Positions 19,877 to 33,066 of a stretch of DNA of 64,000 nt are shown piece after piece. Below the pieces are notes generated by a model. That model was given only the letters and a program-made list of their open reading frames with translations. It did no database searches and was not told where the DNA came from. The position numbers were made by a program, and so were the translations under genes. Numbering within the stretch: position 1 is the stretch's first letter; every line of letters begins with the position of its first letter. The DNA is from Cinnamomum chago (lineage: Eukaryota; Streptophyta; Magnoliopsida; Laurales; Lauraceae), in contig CP142452.1 of the NCBI GenBank assembly GCA_038049695.1, positions 94,619,501-94,683,500 on the forward strand, in the 5' to 3' direction.

Positions 19877-22800
19877 CAATGGTATCAGAGCAATGGATGG
19901 TTTCTCAGGGTAAAAATTGTAGAAACCATAGGACGCGTGTGAGGATTCCGTTAGTAAGTAGGTTGGTCTCGTTGTCTTATCTCTAGTATTGTGATGCTAG
20001 TGTTCAGTCTCATAGGACCTGACTTTAATTGTTTTGTAGTACATATTAGCAGTTGCTATTTTGGTAGTTCGGGGATTCCCAGATTTATTTTCGGATGAGA
20101 TTTCTGGTTTGCCACCTGTTCGTGAATTGGATTTCACGAAAGAATTGCAGCCGGGTACAACACCTATTTCGAAGGCCCCATATATGATGGCTCCGGCAGA
20201 ATTGAAAGAGTTGAAGACTCAGATAGAAGATCTGTTGGATAAAGGTTTCATCAGACCTAGTGTTTCACCGTGGGGAGCTCCGGTGATATTTGTGAGGAAG
20301 AAGGACGGGACAATGAGGATGTGTATAGATTACAGACAACTGAATCAGGTGACAGTTAAGAATAAGTACCCGTTACCGAGAATTGATGAACTGTTTGATC
20401 AGCTGCAGGGAGCTCAATTCTTTTCGAAGATAGACCTGCGTTCCGGTTACCATCAGTTGCGAGTCAGGAAGGAGGATGTTCCTAAAACTGCATTTCGGAC
20501 GAGATATGGTCACTTTGAGTTTCTCGTGATGCCTTTCGGTTTGACTAATGCACCCGCAGTTTTTATGGCATTGATGAATAAGGTGTTTGCTCCTTTCCTG
20601 GATCAGTTTGTGGTTGTCTTCATAGATGATGTGTTGGTATACTCGAAGTCTAAGGAGGAGCATGAGCATCAGTTGAGGACATCATTGCAGCTTTTGAGGG
20701 ATAACCAGTTGTATGCTAAGTTGAGCAAATGTTAATTTTGGTTGGAGGAAGTTGCATTTTTGGGCCATATTATTTCCAAGGATGGACTAACAGTGGACCC
20801 TAAGAAGGTAGCAACAGTTGTTAATTGGGGCAATCCATGAAATGTAGCGGAGATTCGCAGTTTTCTTGGACTTGCAGGCTATTACAGGAGGTTTGTGAAA
20901 GGGTTTTCTACCATAGCATCCCCACTTACTAAGTTGACTAGGAAGGATGTTCCGTTTGTGTGGACAGAAGAATGTGAGAGGAGTTTCCAAGAGTTGAAGA
21001 CCCGGTTGACTTCAGCACCCATACTTGCCTTACCCTCAGGAAGTGGAAGATTTGTGGTTTATACAGATGCATCAGGTATTGGATTGGGTTGCATTCTCAT
21101 GCAGAATGATAAGGTGATAGCATATGGGTCCAAGCAGTTGAAGGATCATGAGAAGAAGTACGCCACACATGACTTGGAATTGGCAGCAGTGGTTTTGCAT
21201 TGAAGTTGTGGAGGCATTATTTGTATGGAGAAAGATTTGAGGTGCACACAGATCACAAAAGCCTGCAATACCTGTTTACACAGGGCGATTTGAATAACAG
21301 GCAGCGAAGATGGATGGAGTACATAAATGATTATGATTTTTCGATTAAGTACCATCCTGGTAAGGTGAATGTGGTAGCAGATGCTCTTAGTAGGAAGGCA
21401 GCATTCAGTGGATGTGTAATGCCTGAATAGAGATGGATGGAGCAGTTCAGAGATATGGATGTAGCGGTATGGTCTGTCAATGAGAAAGTTTTAGTTGCTA
21501 CTATAGGAGTTTGGGAGCCAGAAATAGTTAACAGGATCAAGGAAGCTCAGAAGGATGATCCTGAGTTACAGAGAGTTATTTACAACATTGATGGCAATCC
21601 AGAGTTCCGATTGATTGAAGGGATTCTGTATTGTAAGGATAGGTTGATGTTCAAGACATCAAGTCAGAGCTGATGACAGATGCGCACCACACCCGATACT
21701 CTATTCACCCAGGGAGCACCAAGATGTATCAGAATTTGAAGAATCACTACTGGTGGGTGAAAATGAAGAAGGAGATTGCAGAGTTCGTTTCCAGGTGTAT
21801 GACTTGTCAGCAGATTAAGGCAGAACACAAGAAGCCTCCTGGTTTGCTTCACCCATTGGATATTCCTCAGTGGAAATGGGAGAACATCACTATGGATTTT
21901 GTGTCATGGTTGCCGAACACCAGGAAGGGTAATGATGCTATTTGGGTAATTGTGGATAGATTGACTAAGTCAGCACATTTCCTGCCATTAAAGACTGGTC
22001 AGTTTATGAACAAGATGACTACGTTGTACAGAGACAATATAGTCAAACTACATGGAGTGCCTAAGTCCATAGTATCCGATCGAGACCCTAAGTTTGTCTC
22101 TCGGTTTTGGTCTACTTTCCAATCATCTATGGGTACTCAGTTGAAGTTCAGTACAGCGTACCACCCTCAGACAGATGGACAGTCTGAGCGTACCATTCAG
22201 ACTTTGGAAGATCTCTTTAGGGCCTGTGTTTTGAATTTCAAGGAGAATTGGGATGAAAGCTTGCCTCTATGTGAGTTTGCCTACAATAACAGCTATCATT
22301 CAAGCATTGGCATGGCACCATTTGAGGCATTGTATGGGCGGAGATGCAGGACCCCAGCATGTTGGGAGGAAGTAGGAGTTCGGAGTTTCCATGGACCCTC
22401 AGAGATTGCTGACTCCAATGAGAAAGTCAGAATTGTTCAGATGAGAATGAAGGAGTCTCGTGATCGTCAGAAAAGCTATGCAGATAAGAGGCGGAGACCT
22501 TTAGAATTCCAAGTGGGGGATAATGTGTTTCTGAAGGTGTCACCGATGAGAGGAGTTGACAGATTCGAGCAGAAAGGGAAACTTGCTAAGAGGTTTGTGG
22601 GACCGTTCGAGATCAAGAGCAGGATTGGAGACGTGGCTTATCATTTGGTGCTACCGCCTGAGCTAGCCGGTGTGCATGACGTTTTTCATGTCTCAATGCT
22701 TCGGAAGTATATTCCAGATCCTACTCATGTGTTGCAGCACGAGCCACTTCATTTACAAGCAGATGCAACCTATGTGGAGCGCCCAACGCAGATCATCGAC

Positions 22801-22984
22801 ACCAAGGAAGTCATGTTGCGTACCAAGACCATCCAGTAGGTCAAGGTACAATGGGAGCATCACACTCCGGAGGAAGCTACGTGGGAGCTCAAAGACCAGA
22901 TGCAGAAGGCGTATCCTTATCTTTTTTTCGATGAGGTATGTTTAGGCATTTAGGGGACCAAATGTTCTTTTTAGAGGTGAGAGA

Positions 22985-25900
22985 TGTAAGGTCCGCGACC
23001 TTACTGGGTCAATTGGGCCCAATAACCGGCCCGTTGACCCATTTATTTTTATTATTATTATAATTATTTGTATTTTAGATATTTAAGTGGGTTTAGGCTT
23101 TGAGTGAGTTTCTTTTAGTGTTAGGATAGTGTCTGCGAAATTTCGTTTGATTTCAAGTTCGTTTCATTCTAGCAGGGGGTAGTTTGCAAATTAGGGAAAA
23201 TTGAGTGTTTTTCCGAACAAAATTCCTATCACCGTGTTTTTGGGTTCGTTGGAAAGGTCTCGTCGCGCTGATCATTTTTGTCTCTTGGCTCGTCGCGATT
23301 CGACGATCAGAAACCCTTCAAATGGTCCATTCTTTCACTGGACCCACTTAAAGGGCAATTCAGTCTTTCTCCCTTTCCTCTCTTCTTAATCAGGGATTAG
23401 CCCTAATCTCATTCTTACTTCTGCAACGAACGAGAGTTACAGCAGCCCATCTTCTTCCTCTTCTCTTCTCAAGCCCAGATATCCCTCCGGGAGAGATCAT
23501 CTCCGCGATCCGAACCGCACATCTTCTTCCTTTCGATCTCCTCTCTCCATTGATACTAGTGAGTAAGCCTTTTCTCATCATCAACTTTTTCATTCGTTTT
23601 CTATTTTGTTTAGAATAGGTTGGATCATGATCTTTTTCCTTTCTTTCTTCTTCTCGGTGTTTTAGATTACTTTTGAGCGGGGTAGATTGTGGTCTTCGTG
23701 ATAGAAAGCTTCTCATCAAGCTTTTCCCAATTTTTAATCATCTTCTTGGTTGAGGTAAGTAGATATGCATTCTATATTTAATCATGTGTGTATTGTTTTC
23801 TTTTGATTGCAATGATATCCTTGTTAGATTACCCAAATTCCAAGCTCAGTGTTGGTATTGCATTGGGATTGACATGTTAGGTTAGATTTGTGGTTTTGGT
23901 TGGATTAATGGTTAAATTATAGCTTTGGAGGTTTTTAATTTGATAGAATGGATGAGAATAATGATTGAAATGATTGGGGAGAATGGAGGCTCGTTTTATG
24001 CAGGAAAAAGGAATAAAAAAAAACCCATTTTCGAGCTCAGGTTGCAGTGCCGATCGATCGGGCCTGCAAGCCGATCGATCGGACTGCAATTTGAGCTAAG
24101 TTAACTGAGAAAAATCTCAGACCGATCGATCGGACCTCTTTTCCGATCGATCGGAGGGCAAATTTTTGGGAATTATGACAACTTTGAAAAAAAAAAAAAG
24201 AACTTAAGACGTTGACTGATGGAACGTTCTGGCCATGACATAAGTGCATATGAATGAAAAAAAAAAGAATAAATAAAATAAAACAAAAGAACGTTGGCTG
24301 GCCTGACTGCCTAACATGCATATGGGTATTGTTGGGTCATCCATCCGATGAATTGGACTCGTGTTGGTTTGTCGCGCTTTTATATATATAGATATATATA
24401 TATAAAGGGTTAAACTTCTATGGGCCATAACTTCTGAACCATACGTCGGAATTTCGCGAGCCATATACTGTTGGAAAGCTCTTTGAGCGTAGAATCCAAT
24501 GATACATGTCTCGTGATGATTGGGGATCAGGTAGGGAAGTAGTTAGGAGATTAATTATTAGACCACTTTCTTGTTAGTAACGAGATTGTTAGCCTAGGTT
24601 TGGGCCTTAGACATCGGAAACCATGAAACCACTCTCACGTGACCATTAATGGGGTTTTGAAATCGTAGCACGTGGCTTGGTGTGCTTCGATTGGTTGTCT
24701 AGGTATTCGTGTATTGTCTATGGTTAACCGAATGCGTATGGAATTGAATCAATCGATACTCAACATGATTGTACACCAAGGAAATTCTTTATAAGCATTG
24801 ATTATTTGAATTCCCCACGCACTCCGTTAAAACACATATGGTACATGGATGACAACACTTGCCTAAGATTAGGTTGTAATCTCTCTTTGATTTGTTAATC
24901 GCATCCGTTGATTTTGTATCCTTGTACACTCTCTTGGCATAAAACACCTAATTAATTATGAAACATAATCCCTTGTAGAATTAGGACTTAAACCTGACTT
25001 AGAGTGTGCCTTAGGACCTCGTGTTATGTAATTGATGAACATGACTGGCTAGACTGAAGGGATTACCATGTGATTGGTTTTGTCTTATATTGATTCGAAT
25101 GAGATAATCTCTACGAACGTATCTTGTAAATTGAGCTAGCCAGACTTGCTTGTCTTGGTCTATTCTTGTATCAACACCACATTATTATTATTATTTGCAT
25201 ATCATGGCCAGCTGCAGTTTGGGGTTTATTGATGGGCCGGTTACTCGGACATCGGGGTGGGCAATCGGCTTTGGACGACGTCCATGGCGTTGAATAGTTG
25301 GGAGCGGGCTAGGACAGTGCTACTATTCCCAGGACCGGGAGCTGGGATTCCCTTGGAGCCGGACTTTGGTATCAGTAGTCCGGATAGGATTGTTACTGGT
25401 ACCCCGTGAGGTGGCTTGGACATTCACGGAGTCTCCCTCTTGTGCATTGCATTACATTGGTAGTGGTGATTGTTAGTATTGCTATGATTTCTATTTATGA
25501 TCCTGATGGTTATTTACTCATGCTACATGCCTAGTATTGTTCCTTGTATTCCTACGATCTTATACTTGTCATTACTCTTATATTTGAAGCATGTCATGAT
25601 TATTTATATATTGCTTATCTATTGCTCAACATGTCGTTGACTCTGTTCCTTGGTGTGCAGACTCTTCAGGTGAGTACTTCTACGAGGAGCAATCAGGTGA
25701 GGAGATACCAGAGGATCTCCAACCGGTTGAGGAGGAACGAGAGTGGCGTGCAGATGACGTAGAGTAGCGTCATCATACCTAGCACGAGAGAGATTCATTG
25801 GGACTTCATTAGATTATTTATTCTTTATTTATATCTCGTTGAAACTTTTATATCATTGACATCACTACTGTTTTAAATGGCCTTGATTAGTGGGAAGACC

Positions 25901-26172
25901 ATTGTAATAAATTAACTTCATTGTTTAAATTTTATTTTATTCCTTGTTCAACTTTAATATATATATATTGAGATTCATTGTTCATTGTTGATATCCAAAT
26001 ATGCCTAGAATTGTATGAGTTCCGCATATTCTTATTATATTTGAGGCTTGAAATATTATATCCTCACAGCGGACTTACGATCATTGGGCCTAAAGGGCAA
26101 AATTTTTAATTAGCCCTAAATTTCACTCCCCAGATCCGGTTTATTCTCTAATCGGGTTCGGGGGACGTGACA
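22985..26172 (+). repeat. 3' LTR of the Ty3 fossil (about 3.19 kb)
   Basis: It starts TGTAAGGTCCGCGACC after a purine-rich tract and ends GGGGGACGTGACA at the target duplication. It contains four 12-bp palindromes at 24050-24154, an (AT)n run near 24378-24402 and a GC-richer block at about 25225-25430. No gene was recognised within it. Confidence 0.85.
24050..24154. repeat. Four CCGATCGATCGG palindromes in the 3' LTR
   Basis: The 12-bp palindrome CCGATCGATCGG occurs at 24050, 24071, 24122 and 24143, in two pairs each spaced 21 bp start to start. It occupies the same relative place in its LTR as the CTCGAGCG palindrome cluster of the solo LTR at 14457-14586. Confidence 0.97.
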
Positions 26173-26177
26173 TGATG

Positions 26178-28455
26178 TGCCTGGGTTCAAACCCCGAACG
26201 ACTAGGTAAGAACTAACGCTCATTATCACTCGGGTAAGGCGTTGTTTTTAAAACCATTTCTTGTTGCAGCCACTGAGATTAGAATTCCTATATCTATACA
26301 ACGTATTATTTTCAATATAATAAAAATTGTAGAAGATATTTGGATGCTATTCATTATCATTAACGTTCCATTTGGCAAGCCTACTGTTTTTATGTCTAGT
26401 TGACATAAAACCGACTCAAACAAATGTTTTGGCAAATTTTTTTTGCAAATATCTGATTTAATTATCTTTAATATCTTATATCATTTTCTCAAAAAGTAAC
26501 TGAAATTTCGTTTTCCAAGTAGACGTGAATGCTTTTGCCTCTTATCTCGATAAATTTGCATGTGCTACATTTACTTTATGACAACTTTGTCACAATATTT
26601 TTACGTATAAGAAGTTTGCATCGTCTAATTAAATCAGTCGTACCAAATAGCTAGTCTATTTACATAAATGTCAAATTAAAACAATTCTATTTTAAATAGA
26701 TCAATTTGAATCAACTTTATGTCAAATAGAGAAGACTTGCCTTATCCTCCACTGTCTAATTATAATATATGAAAGCGGCTCATTCCAATTGAAAAATCAG
26801 CCAAATTGAATACCAAATTGATTTTGACCCCATTTAATTCCTCCCAACCATGTCTATTATTTGTCTTCTCATATACTTTCAACTATTTCTACAAGAACCA
26901 TAACTCCTGTTTCTATTCTTTATTTAACCCTTTAATGCAATATTAATGGAAAATATCTTATTAAAATAGTATTAATGATACGATAATAAGAACACAAATA
27001 ACACTTTTAGCACCTAGGACGTATGGTTATTTGTATTTCTATATATAGACACGTAATTTAAAAATATTCTATTTTTGAGAATATTGATAAAAAGATCCAA
27101 TATACAACAATAAAAAAATGCAAACTAGGATCTGCTCAAATAATTTTTGTAATATCATTTCCATAAAACCCAAAATATAAGTGTTTGTCATTAAGATTAT
27201 CTTAATTTAATATTATATTTGATAATTATTCCGTATTTCGTGATTGAGACAGAGAACACAACATCATTCCTATATGTGATTATAATTCTAAGCCTATAAG
27301 TTTTTTTATTTTTAAAAAATATTTCTATTTTAGATTTTATATAATATAAACATATTATATCAAAATCACTTTTTTATTTATGTCATAACATAAAATTATA
27401 TATATATATATATATTTATGAATTATATTACCCTTCACGGGAGCATTTTGCTAGTATATAGTTACTTTTGCTTCTCTTGATGTAATGTAACATCTACATT
27501 TCAGTGAAGATTAGGCACGTGCTAGGGTGTTAGCTTATTGGCGTAAGGCATGGGTTTCTCCCAACATCGTGTGTTCGACAACCCCCAGATTAGTGCAACT
27601 GTGACAGTGTGCTGTGGGGTGGTCGTATTGGGAATTCAGGCAGCAACTGGGTCTTATTCTAAATCTATTTAAACACTAGAAGAGAAAAAAAGGTCCACTC
27701 ACGTTTAGGGGTTCATGGGGCAAATCTGGCCGAGTTAAGAAACATCTAGGCCCAACCCAACTTTAAAAACCATAGGCCCAAGCCCAACTCAGGCCATAAG
27801 TGACCGACTCGAGCCTGACATGCCTGAAAAAGCTTAAGCCCAAGCCCGACCCATCTCAAAATGTCTGGAGTGGATAAGTTTTTACACTGTCTCAAGATGT
27901 AGCTCAACTAGCTTCGAGATGTGTGCATATGTAAGATTGCTTTTGTTTGAGTATGAGTATCTATTTCTCAATTCTCCCTACCACTATTTTCGTATTTGTC
28001 TGAGCACGTTTCGATTACCAAAACTTAAGTCCCAAACCAGGCCGAGTCATGAGCATCTTTACTCACATTCAATATGATCCTTCACCATACTGCCCGTAGA
28101 AAGAATTATCCACTCTATGCATGTGAAATAGATACTTTATGTGAAGTATGAATGGGCCGGGTTTGGGCTTCGGCTTCGAAGAACTTAACATTTGAATGCG
28201 CTAGCTCAAATATACGGCCCGTTAAGCTCAAAATGCAGGTCCTATTAAGAGTGTGGACAACTCACTGCTAATGGGCTTTTCTTCGTTGTAAACTGCAACA
28301 GTCTCTTCAGCAAGGAATTAGGAACCTCAATGACTTGTCAGGTGACTGTTATTGTTGTTGTTGTTATTTTGATATGCACCGTTAAAAAAAGGAAACTTTT
28401 GTTCCCCTTTGTTGCTCAGCTCAGTGGTTTGGAGACGTAATGTGATGTGGCCTTG
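26178..28455. other. AT-rich intergenic DNA with a SINE-like fragment
   Basis: 26178-27480 is AT-rich and without recognisable coding. A tRNA-like stretch at about 27520-27640 has TAGCTTATTGGCGTAAGGC (A-box-like) followed by GTGTTCGACAACC (B-box-like), which suggests a SINE head on the plus strand. 27690-28250 is rich in GGCCCAAGCCCAA-type motifs, as in the middle of some hAT MITEs, but no ends were found. Confidence 0.4.
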
Positions 28456-28702
28456 CAGGGGCGGTACCACATAGGGGCTGGGGGTGGCCATGCCCCCTTC
28501 CCCTCCCCGTCCCCCTCCCCCTCCAGAAATTTGAAACCCCGCTTTGGGTATTGAAAATTTTCACTTATTTACAATAGCCCTTTAAAAAAATTGAAAATGT
28601 TATAGGTATTTTAAGTATTTTTTCAACAGTGGCCCCTCCAAAAAAAATTCTTACATAGTGCCTGCCCACCCCCCGGTGGGGGATTTTTTGGTTCCGCCCC
28701 TG
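28456..28702. mobile_element. hAT-type MITE, 247 bp
   Basis: The ends are CAGGGGCGGTACCA and, read inward from the right, CAGGGGCGGAACCA (13 of 14 match). Flanking 8-bp repeats tggccttg (28448-28455) and tggctttg (28703-28710) differ at one base. CAGGGGCGGA ends are known from hAT (Tip100-like) elements. There is no coding capacity. Confidence 0.85.
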
Positions 28703-29092
28703 TGGCTTTGGGTGTGTGAGTTCAATTTCCTATAGAGGAATAGAAAAAGGATAAGAATTTTTTTTTTTTTTTATCGCAGTTATATGGTAACAGTCAATTT
28801 TGTTAGAGAAACAGTGGCAAAATAGAAAGCAAAAATAAGGGGTGTGATCCGAAGGCAGCGAATGGGCCAATAGCTAGTACAGATCGGCTCTGATGAGGTT
28901 TGTGAATAGGTTTTTATAACATCTTTAAATAAAATGTTCTTCTTTCTCTTAATCATGGGGGTTGGAAATCCGTCAATCTCTTCTGCCTTTTCTACTCGCA
29001 GAAGAAAATCAAACTATTCACAACTGATGATGGAGAACTACCAACAAATAATGTTACAGATGATGGGGAATTACCAACAAAAAAGTTTTGGG

Positions 29093-29200
29093 CTCTTTTT
29101 TTTTTTTTTTTTCCTTGGCGTACATTGGGACCTCAAACTCCCAACCGAAACTCACACACAAGTCCTTTACTAGCTGAGCTATGGGTTGGGGAAAAACGTT
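29093..29200 (-). mobile_element. tRNA-derived SINE-like element
   Basis: On the minus strand it starts CCCATAGCTCAGCTAGTAAA, a good A-box for a tRNA-like RNA polymerase III promoter. A weaker B-box (GAGTTTGAGGTCC) follows about 45 bp on, and it ends in a poly(A) run seen as poly(T) at 29096-29112. It is short and diverged. A mis-read tRNA gene is unlikely because the cloverleaf pairing does not hold. Confidence 0.45.
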
Positions 29201-32200
29201 TTGAGCTTCTATTAAGACATTGAACATATATATTAACTTTAATAGCTGAAGTGATAAGATCCATTCAAATACGTACTCCACGTCCTTTTTATGGGTCATG
29301 GCTGAATGGGCAATTAGTACCTTTTTCTACTTTAGCATTCTGCATTAGTCAAAGGGTTGGAGTGTCACTTCATCCACTTGTATGTTTTATCACAGCAAAA
29401 TAGCAAAATACAAAGAAAAAACTACAATGGAAGAGACTCACCAATTGAGAGAAATAAGATGCGCGCCCAATGGATGGATCAAGCACATATCCCTAGGCAA
29501 GACTTGTTGCAAGAAGACAACAGAAAAAAATAAACCAAAGAACTGTATTAGTCTTTCCAGAGAATATTTATATGGTACCTGAGTGAGATGAAGTAGCCCT
29601 AGAGTACCTAAATCAATTCAAAACTTGTTTTTCTCAAAGGAGTACAAATTCAAATCGTTAAATATGAAGTCACAAACACGAAGCAAATAAGAAAGAAAGT
29701 AAGAAATAGGAGGAAAAGATTGCCTTGCAATTTGCACAAGCAGTACAAAGTGGGCCTCAGCTCTCAAGTAAGTGGTTTTTATTGTGTGGAAACTCTCAAG
29801 AGGTTATATTTTGCAAAATTCATGGTGATTTATTACGAGAAGAAACGATTTCAATTCAAATGCAAAAAAAAAAGAAAGAAGTGATGATGAGATTATTGCA
29901 ACAGGGTAAGAGGTAGAACATAGCCATCTTAATTACTGTAATATCACTATTGAGCAATTGCAAGATATTTTCACTTAACTTTATTATGAAAAGAAGACGG
30001 AATATATACAAAAAGAGACAATATTATAATTTCAAACTAAATCCTATCAAACCTAACATCTCCAACAAACCAATACCAGGAACGACCTAACATCTCTCAC
30101 AAACCTCTAATATCTCTAAAAGGGTGCATCCTGCTGGGCCTGTTTTTGGGCTGGATCGATCAACTAGCCCTATCCAAGGGCTGGCTGGGTTTAACCTTCT
30201 GAGCATGATAATGTGCCTGCAGGCTGTTCGTGGATCTGGATGGGCCAGATAGACTTGGCAGCTGCATCACCTTTTACATTTTACAGCCATCCCTCTCCGA
30301 GAGTAGCTCGAAGAAAGCAAATGACTTGGATCAATTCATGGTTGGCCTAGGAGTAAGTGCATGGAACTAGTATTACTTTACTAGGAAGTAACTTATCCCT
30401 TTGAATGAGAAATACCTCTCGATAGCCGAGTGATTGTCCTTCTTAATTAACTAATCACTTTGACTTGGCTCATTCGTTGATTCTCCATTAAGAGTTTGGC
30501 CCACTTTGATTAGAATAAATACAACTCTCATCAGCGGTCTTCTTTGCTTCCAAAAATTCCAACCCGCGTTGCCCAACCCCAATAAAACTATAGAATATAT
30601 GCCCAAGGTGATTTTAGTATATTATGACCTAACTAAATATAATAAAGCATATAAGGAATTACTGCGTTGACCACTGAAGTCCTTAGTCAGTAAGTCTACC
30701 TAACCTACAATTAATATTAATTCACACATGCATCGTGATCTGCTGCATTTTCAACCAATCTTTGAAGAAATCCTCCTATCAAGGGAGATCTGAAATCCCT
30801 CTCAATTTATGAGTCAGATGTATCAAATACTATTCAAGATTAAAGTTCATCTTCCTCTTACAAGAGAGGCTAATTAATCTCTCATCCAAGACACTGTATG
30901 TATAATCATCATCATCTGAGTCATTTCTCATATATTATTGGCATTAGGAGTTTGACTTCACTAGTCATTTTACTTTTAAGGGCTAAGTGCTTCTACCCCT
31001 TGAGTACTTTAACATGTTGGTTTTACCTACTTGCAAAATTTTCTTAACCTCCAGCTTTCCCTACATTTTACACCAGCAACTCTTCCCCTGCAACTAACGA
31101 CAGTGAGAGAAGACTTGCAGTCTTTCCTACAAGGCTATTTTAAATCTTTTTAAGAAAACCTCCCATCTATATAACACAGTGATCCTCTAATTTCTTTTGC
31201 ACTTGAACTACCTGAAGATTTTCTCCGTCTATATATACTCATTTCTAATTTCATCTTTTTTGTTACTATATCATTCATCTTGACATTCAAATCGGTGGTA
31301 CAATTTCAAAGGTGGGGAAAAAGTGAAACTGAGTCAATCCAAGCCAAGCAAGCTTTGCCTACATATCCTTCTCCTTGTTTACATGATTATATTCTTCTGC
31401 TAAGAGATACCTCTCTTGCAGTTTACGAGAGGTAAAGTTTCAAGTCTCTTCTGGTACCCAATGGCAAACCAACATGTTATGATCGAGAAATTTCCTAAAT
31501 AACAGCTTAGAATTTTTTATTTTATTAATTAACTTCTTAACGTGACGATCAGCCGCACTACCCAAATGAAAATAGAGTACCCGTTGCTGGTACCCACTTG
31601 GATGTATGCTACTTATGGAAAGATAGTGCGATAGAAAGCTCTCAATGTAGATATGATTTTGAGAAAAAAAATACATCTCAATTAGATGGACACAACCACT
31701 GATTTAGGGTTAAAGTTTAATGGTTTCTTAAGTTACATATGTCGTGAAGTTTAATAAAATGGTGAGTATAATTCAAACTAACGTCAAATTAAGGTCAGTT
31801 TCTATTTAAGAGGGTTGTTGAGTGTGAGGATTTGGACTTTTCATAGGAGTCCCATGTCAATGCGGTACTGGAGAAAAGTTCCCTCTCTCAAATGGCGTTA
31901 GAGATAGCTCTTGGCCGATCGAACACACACATGCAGATAAATTGATACACAAACATGGAAAATGATGGGCAAGAGCAATGTATGGCCCAGCTGAGGGTTG
32001 CCAGTTGCCACCAATAGCAACAAATTGGTGAAGGTTTCAACTGGGGAGTGCATTTTCAAATCAACCGAATTTATCATGACTGTAAGTGCTGAAAAATAAC
32101 TTACAAGATCCGTGGGAGCCTTAGAGGACTTATCCAAGTGACCGGAGAGAGAGCTGAGCCCTTCAGGTACCTGAAAGGGGAGAAGGAGAGGTCAAAGGAC

Positions 32201-33030
32201 CCTGGCTGTGGGCAGCACAGAGCTCTCCGATGCCTTAATTCGTGCAAGGAAGCTGATCGGAGAAGAGAGACAGTTTTGTATGGTTGCATGCATGTAAAAA
32301 AAAAGGTTTTTTTTTTACCTAACTTTAGGAGATGGATCATTTTATATGAGGAAAGCCTTTCGGATGCCTGTTAGTGGGTCTCATGATTTGACTGTTAGGA
32401 ATACTTTAGCCCATAGAGCCATCAATGGGGGTCCAACATAGCCCGCATTCCATTAAATGAGGGTCCAATCAACCCATACTGCATTAAATGATAGTCACGT
32501 TGGGCCTGATCTCGCCATGACTTGTTGGCGGCTGGGGTCCATCGGATCCGTTCTTGGACCTTGCCCCGATGGCTGTAGTCATCAGATATGGCTTCGTCAG
32601 AGATTTGGTGAAAGTGGATGGCTTGGATGGTGTATATGTTCCATCAACGCGTGCCCAAACCATGCCACGTGTCCAGATGTCAGGTGTGGCTGTCTATGTC
32701 CGTCTCGGGCAAAACTTATCACCTCGGCTATGGCTGATGTGAGCATCCCTTTCTGAAACAGCTTCTTGCCGAGACGGGGGCGTCGGTGGTGGTCTCGGCA
32801 AGCACTTCGGTTTCCCGTGTCGAGACATCTGCAGCCGAAACGAGGATTCCATGAGGGATTCCCCACACAGTGACTAAGGCATGAGTCATGCCAATGATCA
32901 AAATCCTTGATCGCAGAAGGGAAGGCCCTTTTGTATTGGTTGAAATCACAATAGGGCACAAAGGACTACATGCATTAATCATGGGAGGAGGCAAAGTAGG
33001 TCCACAGGGAACAATCGCTATATGTGAAAA

Positions 33031-33032
<2 letters not shown>

Positions 33033-33063
<31 letters not shown>
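33033..33063. repeat. (AT)n microsatellite
   Basis: About 15 uninterrupted AT units. Confidence 0.95.

Positions 33064-33066
<3 letters not shown>

Larger units (their letters stand above)
19801..26172 (+). mobile_element. Ty3-type chromovirus LTR retrotransposon, broken
   Basis: The insertion is bounded by a perfect 5-bp target duplication (tgatg at 19796-19800 and 26173-26177). Parts recognised in order: a short left end made of an inverted and a direct copy of the LTR tail (19801-19876); a primer-binding site complementary to initiator Met-tRNA (TGGTATCAGAGC, 19880-19891); reverse transcriptase (about 20061-20735, with YRQLN and FIDD); RNase H (about 20895-21410); integrase (about 21690-22500, zinc-binding H/C residues then DDE-type core with HPQTDGQSERT); a chromodomain (about 22690-22920); a polypurine tract just before 22985; and a full 3' LTR. 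No gag or protease part is recognised. The gene order and chromodomain place it in the Tekay/Del-like chromoviruses. It is clearly broken, with roughly half a dozen breaks. The LTR ends shared by both sides are identical over about 40 bp, too short to date but not suggestive of great age. Confidence 0.92.

Noticed and set aside
19876-19895. Possible tRNA-Met gene fragment
   Set aside because: The TGGTATCAGAGC match is the primer-binding site of the Ty3 element, not a tRNA gene; no cloverleaf is present.
24050-24154. Regularly spaced palindromes resembling a CRISPR array
   Set aside because: This is plant nuclear DNA; the repeat units are only 12 bp, the spacing is 21/51/21 bp, and the array lies inside an LTR.
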